Assembly (NCBI GenBank): GCA_025350085.1
Contig: JANXYI010000364.1
Location: 1 to 5,538 of the forward strand
Direction of reading: 5' to 3'
DNA: 5,538 bases
Source of the DNA: Deltaproteobacteria bacterium
Lineage (GTDB): Bacteria; Desulfobacterota; Desulfovibrionia; Desulfovibrionales; Desulfovibrionaceae
Made by a program: the position numbers and the translations under genes. Under the pieces are notes generated by a model, which did not search any database, had not been told where the DNA came from, and saw nothing but the letters and a program-made list of their open reading frames with translations. Below, piece by piece: positions 1 through 5,538 of this stretch; the stretch's first letter is position 1; each line of letters begins with the position of its first letter.

Positions 1-1863
1 GCCCGAGAGGTGCGGGATGAGCGCCTCCAGCCCGGGGCGGTCCAGGCGCGGCGCGCCCGAGGTCAGATAGTCCTGGATCTGCGCCATGTTCAGGAAGTCG
101 ACATAGCGCCGGATGGGCGAGGTGAGGGTGGCGTAAGCCTCGCAGGCCAGCGCCGCGTGGCGGCGCGGGGTGCATTCCAGCGCGGGCGGGGCCAGCAGCT
201 TGACCACGCGGAAGATGTCCACCGGGTCGCGGAACACGCCCTGGGCGTTGACCGGCAGGGCGATGTCCTGGGTGCGGTGCAGAAGCGGCACCCCGGCCTC
301 CTTGGCCCAGCGCGCCAGGCCGCAGTTGGCCAGGATCATGAACTCGCTGACGAGCAGCTCGGCGTCCGGGCTGGTCTCGCGGGTCTCGATGGCCACGCGC
401 GGGTTCACTCCGGCGTCTGGCCCGGCGTCCGGTTCCGTGCACGTGAGCGACACGCAGGGCTCGGGCCGGTCGATGACCACGGCCCCGCGCGCCAGGCGGC
501 GCTCCAGAAGCGCGCGCGCCAGGCGCAGGGCCAGGCTCAGGTGGCAGTCCGAATCAGCGTCCAGGGCGGCCTGGGCGTCCGGATAGGTGATGTTGCGCGC
601 AACCGTGATCCAGGCCAGACGCGGCTGGGCGTCCAGCACCTCGCCCTGGGCGTCGAGGAGGAACTCGGCCACCAGCGCGGGCCTGGGGCAGCCTGCCGTG
701 AGGCTGAAGCGGCCCGTGCCCAGGGTCTCGGGCATCATGTGGCCGGAGCCCTCGGGTAGGTACAGGCTGGTGACGCGGTGCATGACCTCGCGGTCAAGGG
801 GCGAGCCGAAGTCCCAGGCCAGGGTGGGCCGGGCCAGGGCCACGGCGCAGTGATAGCCCTGGCTTTTGTCCGGCAGCTCGGCCTCGCGCACGAAAAAGGC
901 GTCGTCGATGTCGCGCGTGGTGGCCGCGTCGATGCTGACATACGGCGAGGGATCGAGCTCGGCGCCTGCGCACTGGGCGTCGAAGCGCTCGAGCTGGGCC
1001 TGGATCTCCCCGGCAAAGGCGTCCGCCCAGCCGTCGCCCCAGGCGTACCCGACCTCGTCCAGCAGATAGTTGTGGTGCAGCGGCAGCACGCCCCAGGCCT
1101 GGGCCAGCTGCAGGGCCAGGTGCGGCACGTCGGGCAGGGATTTCTTGAGGCTCTCCCAGAACTTGGCCAGGGCGTCGTGCTCGCCGCCGGTGGCCGAGCG
1201 GCCCGCCACCTGGGCCAGAAGCACCTCGCGCAGGCGCGCGGCTACCTCGGGCGCAAGGTTGCGGGACTCGGGCAGGTCCGCGCCCGGGGCCAGGGGCGGC
1301 TGGCCGGACTTGATGCGGCCCCACAGGGCGTTGAAAAGGGAGTGCCCGGCGCTGACCACGCTCTCGCGTTCCTTGGTCTCGCGCTCCTTCTCCAGCCGGG
1401 CCTCGACCTTGTCCGCCGGGTGGATCTCGAAGTCCGGGGGCTGGAACTTGAAGTGCGTCTTGGCGCCGAGCAGCGCGCGGCCGAGCGCGGCCAGCTCGTT
1501 GATGCCCGGCTCCTGCCAGAGCAGCCCGGCGAACCACTCGGTGGGCGCGCGTTCCAGCTCGCCCTGGGCCATGTCCCAGAGCTCCAGCGGATTCACTCCG
1601 GCCATGATCTCGCGCCGCCGGGCCTCCAGGTCCTCCAGGCGGTGGCCGATCTCCTCGCGCGTGGCGCCGGGCGGGAATTCCGGCCCGACCCAGGGCAGCA
1701 GGCGCGCGGCCGGGAGCTTGATCTCGCGGCGGGTGCGCGTGAGCAGGCGCAGGCGGTCGCTGGCCTCCTCCAGGACCCAGGCGATGTGCGCCTCGTTGTC
1801 CTGGAGGAACTCGACCACACAGCCCGGCCTGATGAAGCCGGAGAGCTTGGGGGCTTTGGTCAT
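1..1863 (-). CDS. RNase II-family (RNB domain) exoribonuclease, 3'-truncated by window edge
   Basis: Predicted cytoplasmic 3'-to-5' exoribonuclease that degrades RNA processively from single-stranded 3' ends. The frame is open for 621 codons and runs off the left edge. Residues about 10-60 are beta-rich (GCVVEFL, then IAWVLEE and RLRLLTRTRREIKL) and resemble the small N-terminal barrel of cyanobacterial/chloroplast RNase II-like proteins rather than classic cold-shock domains. The RNB domain begins near residue 308 with YVSIDAATTRDIDDAF. Asp312, Asp318, Asp320 and Asp321 have exactly the spacing of the four metal-binding aspartates of E. coli RNase II (D201, D207, D209, D210). The second signature, TSPIRRYVDFLN, is at 581-592 and supplies the catalytic Arg585, but the usual HR after the Asn is MA. 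A C-terminal S1 domain would lie beyond the window. The ATG at 1863 follows the purH stop by 13 bases with only a weak AGG Shine-Dalgarno, suggesting co-transcription and perhaps translational coupling. The family is secure; RNase II versus RNase R subtype is not. Confidence 0.9.
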   Translation of the reverse strand, partial: MTKAPKLSGFIRPGCVVEFLQDNEAHIAWVLEEASDRLRLLTRTRREIKLPAARLLPWVGPEFPPGATREEIGHRLEDLEARRREIMAGVNPLELWDMAQGELERAPTEWFAGLLWQEPGINELAALGRALLGAKTHFKFQPPDFEIHPADKVEARLEKERETKERESVVSAGHSLFNALWGRIKSGQPPLAPGADLPESRNLAPEVAARLREVLLAQVAGRSATGGEHDALAKFWESLKKSLPDVPHLALQLAQAWGVLPLHHNYLLDEVGYAWGDGWADAFAGEIQAQLERFDAQCAGAELDPSPYVSIDAATTRDIDDAFFVREAELPDKSQGYHCAVALARPTLAWDFGSPLDREVMHRVTSLYLPEGSGHMMPETLGTGRFSLTAGCPRPALVAEFLLDAQGEVLDAQPRLAWITVARNITYPDAQAALDADSDCHLSLALRLARALLERRLARGAVVIDRPEPCVSLTCTEPDAGPDAGVNPRVAIETRETSPDAELLVSEFMILANCGLARWAKEAGVPLLHRTQDIALPVNAQGVFRDPVDIFRVVKLLAPPALECTPRRHAALACEAYATLTSPIRRYVDFLNMAQIQDYLTSGAPRLDRPGLEALIPHLSG

Positions 1864-1876
1864 CTGTGCCTGCGGC

Positions 1877-3151
1877 CTAGTGCTTAAACGAGCGCTGGCC
1901 CGTGAAGACCATGGCCGCCTGCGGGGTCGACTCGTTCACCGCGCGGATGACCTCGAAGTCGCGCAGGGAGCCGCCGGGCTGGGCAATGGCCGTGACGCCC
2001 TGGGCCAGGCACAGGTCCACGCCGTCGCGGAAGGGGAAGAAGCCGTCGCTGACGAGCGCCGAGCCGGGCAGGCCGCCTCGGGCCTCGTCCGAGCGGCTGC
2101 GGATGTCGGCCAGAATCTCGGCCCTAGCGGCATCGGTGCGGGCGGCCAGCATGAGCTCGTAGATGGAGCAGCCCTGCTCCTTGAAGCTCAGCAGGTCGGC
2201 ATACTTGGTGCGCGCCTTGGTGATGGTCAGATCCACGCAGCCCACGCGGTCCTGCTCGCCGGTGCCGATGCCCGTGGTGGCCCCGTCGCGCACGAAGATG
2301 ACCGAGTTGGAGCTGACCCCGGCCTCGATGGACCAGGCGAAGATGAGGTCGTCCATTTCCTTATCCGTGGGCTTGCGCGCACTAAAGGTCACGCCGTCCT
2401 TTTCCGCGGTGGCGGGCAGGAAGTCGGAGGCCACGCGGATGCGGCTGACAAACGAGCTTTGCAGCACCAGCCCGCCGTCGAACAGCGCTTTTATGTCCAG
2501 ATATGGGGCGCGTGCCAGCTCGCCCAGCCGGGCGATGCCGGGGATTTTGAGGATGCGCAGGTTCTTGCGCGCCTTCAGGATGTCCACCACGCCGGGCTCG
2601 AACTCGGGCGCGGCCACGACCTCGAAATAGAAGGAGTTGATAAGTTCGGCGGCCTCGCGGGTGAGCGGGCGGTTGACCACCACGGCCCCGCCAAAGGCGG
2701 CGATGCGGTCGGCCCAGAAGGCGCGGGAAACTGCCTCGGCGATGCCCAGCTCGGTCCAGGCCGCGCCGCAGGGGTTGTTGTGCTTGAGGATCACGGCGGC
2801 CGGTCGCGCGGAGAGGTACTGGAGGATGTTCAGCCCGTTGTCCACGTCGGTCAAGTTGGTCTTGCCCGGGTGCTTGCCGGCCTGGAGCATGTGCTCCTCG
2901 GTCAGGGCCGACACAAGCCCCTGGCCGGGCGCGCGGAAGGCCACGCCGTCGAGGATGAGCTCCCCGCCCACTTGCTCGTACAGGGCCGCGGGCTGGTCCG
3001 GGTTCTCGCCGTAGCGCAGGCCGCGCACCTCGCCGCCGATGTTCCAGGTGCGCTTGCGGTAGACCAGCTCCTGGCTGCCGAGCTCGATGCGCAGGTCGTC
3101 GGGGAAGTGGTCGCGCAGCAGGGTGGTGTACATCTTCTTCAGTTCGCTCAT
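1877..3151 (-). CDS. purH: AICAR formyltransferase (stand-alone PurH C-terminal domain)
   Basis: Cytosolic enzyme of de novo purine synthesis that transfers a formyl group from 10-formyl-THF to AICAR, giving FAICAR. At 424 residues it contains only the transformylase half of bifunctional PurH (about 520-590 residues); the N-terminal MGS-like IMP cyclohydrolase domain is absent. Visible family landmarks are LRYGENPDQ (45-53), LKHNNPCG (122-129) with the catalytic Lys123-His124 pair, AFGGAVVVNR (152-161), SNSV (281-284, Asn282 matching the substrate-binding Asn of human ATIC), GIGTGEQDRV (294-303), SDGFFPFRDGVD (368-379), QPGGSLRD (391-398) and the C-terminal FTGQRSFKH. Two family positions differ: Asp52 replaces the His of RYGxNPHQ, and about 65 residues separate DRV from SDGFFPF, more than I recall for E. 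coli PurH. The ATG at 3151 has AAGGA 10 bases upstream (3162-3166). It is the first gene of a probable purH-RNase operon. Some genomes call such genes a PurH-like formyltransferase. Confidence 0.95.
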   Translation of the reverse strand: MSELKKMYTTLLRDHFPDDLRIELGSQELVYRKRTWNIGGEVRGLRYGENPDQPAALYEQVGGELILDGVAFRAPGQGLVSALTEEHMLQAGKHPGKTNLTDVDNGLNILQYLSARPAAVILKHNNPCGAAWTELGIAEAVSRAFWADRIAAFGGAVVVNRPLTREAAELINSFYFEVVAAPEFEPGVVDILKARKNLRILKIPGIARLGELARAPYLDIKALFDGGLVLQSSFVSRIRVASDFLPATAEKDGVTFSARKPTDKEMDDLIFAWSIEAGVSSNSVIFVRDGATTGIGTGEQDRVGCVDLTITKARTKYADLLSFKEQGCSIYELMLAARTDAARAEILADIRSRSDEARGGLPGSALVSDGFFPFRDGVDLCLAQGVTAIAQPGGSLRDFEVIRAVNESTPQAAMVFTGQRSFKH

Positions 3152-3207
3152 GGCCGTCGTATCCTTATTAAATGATCTGGTGCGCGGGCGCGCCTAAGCA
3201 GGGGGTA

Positions 3208-3236
3208 CGGATAGCACAGCCGGGTCCGCCGGGCAA
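3208..3236 (-). promoter_or_regulatory. Candidate sigma70 promoter of purH (extended -10)
   Basis: Reading the minus strand, TTGCCC (3236-3231, 4 of 6 matches to TTGACA) is followed by a 17-base spacer and TATCCG (3213-3208, 3 of 6). The spacer ends in TGC, giving an extended TGn -10 element. Transcription would start near 3201, leaving a leader of about 50 bases before the purH ATG. The GGCGCGCC palindrome at 3187-3194 would fall inside that leader. This is a match by eye; the -10 is weak beyond its first three bases. Confidence 0.4.
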
Positions 3237-3239
3237 TGA

Positions 3240-3297
3240 GCCATTGGCGGGCACTGCGGCGCAGGTTCTGGGCCAAGGCCGCGCCTGGGCCATTGGC
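3240..3297. repeat. Two copies of the palindrome GCCATTGGC in the divergent spacer
   Basis: GCCATTGGC, a perfect inverted repeat around a central T, occurs at 3240-3248 and 3289-3297. Both copies are followed by GG, making an 11-base direct repeat with starts 49 bases apart. The first copy lies just upstream of the proposed purH -35; the second lies upstream of the plus-strand gene at 3366. Paired short palindromes between divergent genes suit a dimeric regulator, but a chance match in GC-rich DNA is possible. No known operator is recognised. Confidence 0.35.
3271..3291. other. GC-rich imperfect hairpin in the divergent spacer
   Basis: GGCCAAGGC (3271-3279) and GCCTGGGCC (3283-3291) can pair at 8 of 9 positions around a 3-base CGC loop. 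The right arm overlaps the second GCCATTGGC palindrome. No T tract follows on either strand, so it does not look like a standard intrinsic terminator. It may be part of a regulatory site or an incidental GC-rich structure. Confidence 0.35.
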
Positions 3298-3331
3298 GGC
3301 CGCCCGGAATTCTGGTAGGCCAGCTACAGGC

Positions 3332-3344
3332 GCCGCAACGCGGC
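3332..3344 (+). other. Small hairpin just before the ribosome binding site of the 3366 gene
   Basis: GCCGC (3332-3336) and GCGGC (3340-3344) form a perfect 5-base-pair stem around AAC. It ends 6 bases before the GGAGG Shine-Dalgarno at 3351-3355. If it lies in the transcript it could affect ribosome access. The stem is short and its significance is uncertain. Confidence 0.25.
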
Positions 3345-3365
3345 CCACACGGAGGTTCCCCGCCC

Positions 3366-3833
3366 ATGCCCGAATCCTATCTGGAGAACGCCCTGGCCAA
3401 GCTGGTCCGGCAGATCAACGCCTTTGACGAGGCCTCGCTCATGGACCTCTGGGAAAAATATGCGGAGATCGTGCGCCGGTTCGAGCCCACCAGGCGCTGG
3501 GAAGAGGCCGCGCTGATCTTCGGCGCCATCCAGTCCGTGCGCATGAAGAACCAGTTGTTCAACTACAACCTGGCGGCGTCGCGCGCCGGGGTGCCTGGCC
3601 CGGGCCTGGGGGGGGACATGCTGAACCTGACCGCGCCGGAGCGCCGGCCTGCAGGATCTGCCGCCCCAGGATCTGCCGCCTCCGGGGCGCCGCGCAGGTC
3701 GGGCCCTGAAGCGGCCCCGTCCCAGGCGCCGTCTCAGGCCCCGGGCGGTCCCAGGCCGACTGCCCGCGGCTCAGCGCGCCAGGGCAAGCCGAAGGCCGGA
3801 AAGCTCATCCCGCTGCGCCCCGACCTGGACTAG
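3366..3833 (+). CDS. Conserved-looking hypothetical protein with disordered Ala/Pro/Gly tail
   Basis: Function not recognised. The 155-residue product has no signal peptide or membrane segment and is probably cytoplasmic. Residues 1-73 are rich in charged and aromatic positions and read as three or so helices (through MDLWEKYAEIVRRF and RRWEEAALIFGAIQ to the NQLFNYNLA stretch), with the codon character of a real protein. Residues about 76-140 are low-complexity Ala, Pro, Gly, Ser and Arg, including GSAAPGSAAS and PSQAPSQAP, and look disordered. The tail ends in a basic stretch and then KLIPLRPDLD. The ATG is preceded by a good GGAGG (3351-3355) at 10 bases. The gene diverges from purH and converges on the mltF-like gene, with which it shares its last 63 bases. 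A G8 tract (3608-3615) lies at the domain-tail junction, so an assembly indel or variable frame there would alter the tail. The N-terminal domain is well supported; the exact C-terminus less so. Confidence 0.75.
   Translation: MPESYLENALAKLVRQINAFDEASLMDLWEKYAEIVRRFEPTRRWEEAALIFGAIQSVRMKNQLFNYNLAASRAGVPGPGLGGDMLNLTAPERRPAGSAAPGSAASGAPRRSGPEAAPSQAPSQAPGGPRPTARGSARQGKPKAGKLIPLRPDLD
3608..3615 (+). repeat. G8 homopolymer inside the hypothetical gene
   Basis: Eight consecutive G lie where the ordered N-terminal domain of the 3366 gene gives way to the low-complexity tail. Loss of one G shifts reading into a frame that stops at TGA 3707-3709, giving a protein of about 114 residues that no longer overlaps the mltF-like gene. 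Gain of one G stops almost at once, at the TGA at 3622-3624. The tract could be a slippage site or a sequencing error point. Confidence 0.5.
3652..3681 (+). repeat. 15-base tandem duplication in the low-complexity tail
   Basis: A 15-base unit beginning CAGGATCTGCCGCC occurs twice in direct tandem (3652-3666 and 3667-3681), with a difference only in the last base. It encodes GSAAP-GSAAS. It indicates recent local duplication within the disordered tail. Confidence 0.8.
3717..3740 (+). repeat. 12-base imperfect tandem repeat encoding PSQA-PSQA
   Basis: CCGTCCCAGGCG (3717-3728) is followed by CCGTCTCAGGCC (3729-3740), differing only at two third-codon positions, so the protein repeat PSQA is preserved. 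It is a second expansion in the same tail. Confidence 0.7.
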
Positions 3834-5129
3834 GCCCTTGATGGCGTAGGCGAAGTAGCGCACCTTATCCACGAAATCCACGGCCTCGGAGCCGCGGCAC
3901 AGGCCGTGGTGGGTGTCCTTGGCCACGTCCATGTCGGCCAGCCTGGGCAGGGCGTGGCGGACGGCCAGCCAGCCCGGCAGGCCGGGCTTCCCGCCCCGCG
4001 CCAGCTCGATGGCGTCCTCCACATGGCCCTGGCCCACGTTGAAGGCCGCCAGGGCGAGCAGCAGGGCCTCCTCGCGGCCGTAGCCCAGGTCCATGAAATA
4101 GCTCCGCAGCATGTCCAGGTAGCGCGCCCCGGCAAAGATGACCTCGCCGGCGTTGCCCGGGTCCTGCACGCCCAGGCGTTCCAGGGTCTCCCCGGTCATC
4201 TGCATCAGGCCGCGCACGCCCGTGGCGCTCACCGCGCGCGGGTCAAAGCGCGACTCCTGGTGGATCACCGCGGTCAGCAGCATGGGGTCCAGGCTCCATT
4301 TGTGCGCGGCCCGGGCGATCTCGCCAGCGTGGGGCGGCACGTAGAGCGCCAGGGTGCGGCGCAGAAGCTCCATCTCAAAGGGGTCCGGGTCCTCGGGCAA
4401 AAAGCCCAGGGTGCGCTCGCGCAGGGCGACGAGCGTGCCGTCCGCCTGCACCTGTTTCCAGAAGCTGCGCATGGCCGCGTCCAGCCGGGGCACGTCGGTG
4501 CGCCAGACGAAGCGGTATCCGGCCTCGCGGCCGGTGGGCGCGGCGTCGCGCACCTCGGGCAGGAAGGGCAGGAGCAGGTGCAGGGCGTCCAGCGGCAGGG
4601 CGGGCGCGAGCACCGGGTCCTGGGAAAAGGACGCGGCAATGCGCAAGAGCTCGTCCATGGCCGGCCGCACTGGCCCGGTGGGCAGGTAGCCCTCGCCCCA
4701 GTCCACGGCGTAGATGGGCTGGCGGTCGTATTCCGGGCCAAAGGCCAGGCGCGCCTTGCCGCTCGCGTCCTTGGCGTCGGCGCGGCCTGGGTTGGCCGGG
4801 GCCACGCCCAGGGCCAGGCCGATCTGGGCCTTGCCCTGCTCCACCAGTTCCAGGGCCTCTTCCGGGGTGCGGGTAAGAATGAGGCGCATCTCGACCCCGT
4901 GGAACTGGCCGAAACGCTCCAGCAGTTCCTTCTCGGGGCTTACCCCCGAGGTCTCGGACATGCGCGACAGGAGCGGTGCCGCCACCACCAGGGTCCGCGG
5001 CAGCGGCAGCGTCCTGGTATAGTGGAGCACGAGCCCGAATAGGGCCAGGGACAAAAGGCCAACGGCATAGTGCTCGCGCCTGAGCTGGCGCAGCAATATG
5101 GGGGTTCTGTCCGGGGCAATTGTTGACAT
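3771..5129 (-). CDS. mltF: MltF-like membrane-bound lytic murein transglycosylase
   Basis: Predicted to cleave the MurNAc-GlcNAc bond of peptidoglycan with formation of 1,6-anhydroMurNAc, anchored in the inner membrane and facing the periplasm. Residues 21-37 form one hydrophobic segment after a basic N-terminus (signal anchor). Residues about 46-245 resemble a divergent solute-binding (SBP_bac_3-type) domain, as in E. coli MltF. Residues about 268-430 are the SLT domain: HQESRFDPRAVSATGVRGLMQMT (290-312) contains the catalytic Glu292, and ALAAFNVGQGHVEDA (359-373) matches the second family signature. The total of 452 residues is near normal for MltF. The ATG at 5129 has AGAGGA 8 bases upstream (5138-5143). 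The last 21 or so codons, after the family-like end FAYAIKGLV, antisense-overlap the 3366 gene and look like a non-conserved extension. It diverges from purA by 87 bases. Assignment to the family 1E/SLT group is firm; strict orthology to E. coli MltF is inferred. Confidence 0.88.
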   Translation of the reverse strand: MSTIAPDRTPILLRQLRREHYAVGLLSLALFGLVLHYTRTLPLPRTLVVAAPLLSRMSETSGVSPEKELLERFGQFHGVEMRLILTRTPEEALELVEQGKAQIGLALGVAPANPGRADAKDASGKARLAFGPEYDRQPIYAVDWGEGYLPTGPVRPAMDELLRIAASFSQDPVLAPALPLDALHLLLPFLPEVRDAAPTGREAGYRFVWRTDVPRLDAAMRSFWKQVQADGTLVALRERTLGFLPEDPDPFEMELLRRTLALYVPPHAGEIARAAHKWSLDPMLLTAVIHQESRFDPRAVSATGVRGLMQMTGETLERLGVQDPGNAGEVIFAGARYLDMLRSYFMDLGYGREEALLLALAAFNVGQGHVEDAIELARGGKPGLPGWLAVRHALPRLADMDVAKDTHHGLCRGSEAVDFVDKVRYFAYAIKGLVQVGAQRDELSGLRLALAR

Positions 5130-5143
5130 ACGTCGATTCCTCT

Positions 5144-5173
5144 TTTACGCAATTCTGCTGCTTGGCGCAAAAT
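5144..5173 (+). promoter_or_regulatory. Weak candidate promoter for purA
   Basis: TTTACG (5144-5149, 4 of 6) and CAAAAT (5168-5173, 4 of 6) are separated by 18 bases, which would start purA transcription near 5180. An alternative -35 is the perfect TTGACA at 5123-5128, overlapping the mltF-like start codon, but its best-spaced -10 (TACGCA at 5146-5151) is poor. I cannot choose between them, and no promoter for the mltF-like gene can be assigned. Confidence 0.2.
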
Positions 5174-5198
5174 TTCCGTCTCTCGTGGACGGGCCAAG
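5161..5198. promoter_or_regulatory. Nested inverted repeat between the mltF-like gene and purA
   Basis: CTTGGC (5161-5166) pairs perfectly with GCCAAG (5193-5198). Inside it, CCGTC (5176-5180) pairs with GACGG (5188-5192) around a 7-base loop, leaving a one-sided AT-rich bulge at 5167-5175. The structure ends 7 bases before the purA Shine-Dalgarno (5206-5211). It could be a DNA operator shared by both divergent genes or an RNA hairpin in the purA leader. It is not followed by a T tract, and no known riboswitch class is recognised. Confidence 0.4.
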
Positions 5199-5201
5199 TA
5201 G

Positions 5202-5538
<337 letters not shown>

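Noticed and set aside
1585..1605. TTCACTCCGGC shared with the region near 403-413
   Set aside because: Both lie within the RNB coding region and encode a chance GVNP tetrapeptide in unrelated contexts.
10..1887. Two long plus-strand frames (10-759 and 778-1887)
   Set aside because: They are antisense to the RNB gene, whose frame is continuous over 621 codons with both signature motifs. The lack of stops reflects GC-rich codon bias.
1070..3175. A 701-codon open frame on the plus strand opposite the RNase and purH genes
   Set aside because: Its residues are low-complexity Arg/Ser/Gly/Ala typical of antisense GC-rich DNA. The opposite strand encodes two proteins with intact catalytic motifs, and no plausible ribosome binding site or family motif was seen.
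3271..3291. Rho-independent terminator
   Set aside because: The hairpin is GC-rich but has no T tract on either strand and lies between divergently transcribed genes, where no terminator is expected.
3148..3348. A 66-codon minus-strand frame in the purH upstream spacer, a possible leader peptide
   Set aside because: It overlaps the purH start and the proposed promoter, lacks a good ribosome binding site, and its Arg/Ala-rich sequence looks random.
3906..5042. A 378-codon plus-strand frame opposite the mltF-like gene
   Set aside because: The composition is rich in His, Gln, Gly and Ala with no recognisable domain. The minus strand carries a complete membrane anchor and SLT domain with a good ribosome binding site.

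Overview
The window is high-GC DNA (about two thirds G+C by eye) and looks like the chromosome of a sulfate-reducing, Desulfovibrio-like Desulfobacterota member. That assignment is an inference. It rests on a stand-alone AICAR transformylase, a high-GC codon style, and a purH / small hypothetical / lytic transglycosylase / purA neighbourhood that I recall, without being able to check, from Desulfovibrionaceae genomes. I see no mobile element, CRISPR array, tRNA or rRNA.

Layout, left to right. (1) Positions 1-1863, minus strand: the first 621 codons of an RNase II-family (RNB-domain) exoribonuclease, cut by the left edge. (2) Positions 1877-3151, minus strand: a 424-residue protein holding only the AICAR formyltransferase half of PurH. 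It lies 13 bases upstream of the RNB gene, so the two probably form one operon. (3) Positions 3152-3365: a 214-base divergent spacer with a plausible extended -10 promoter for purH, two copies of the palindrome GCCATTGGC and two GC-rich hairpins. (4) Positions 3366-3833, plus strand: a 155-residue protein of unknown function, with a helical N-terminal domain and a low-complexity Ala/Pro/Gly tail. (5) Positions 3771-5129, minus strand: an MltF-like membrane-anchored lytic murein transglycosylase whose 3' end overlaps the hypothetical gene by 63 bases, tail to tail. (6) Positions 5130-5216: an 87-base divergent spacer containing a nested inverted repeat. (7) Positions 5217-5538, plus strand: the first 107 codons of purA (adenylosuccinate synthetase), cut by the right edge.

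Two genes serve de novo purine synthesis. The AICAR transformylase makes FAICAR, the immediate precursor of IMP, and PurA commits IMP to AMP. The IMP cyclohydrolase step between them is not encoded here. The RNase, the lytic transglycosylase and the small protein have no evident biochemical link to purines and may simply be neighbours. Every window-spanning plus-strand reading frame opposite the RNB, purH and mltF genes is a GC-rich antisense shadow.

I do not see a clear new multi-gene system. The points most worth a second look are the split PurH, the altered motifs in the RNase and the transformylase, the uncharacterised 155-residue protein with its G8 tract and convergent overlap, and the symmetric elements in the two divergent spacers.
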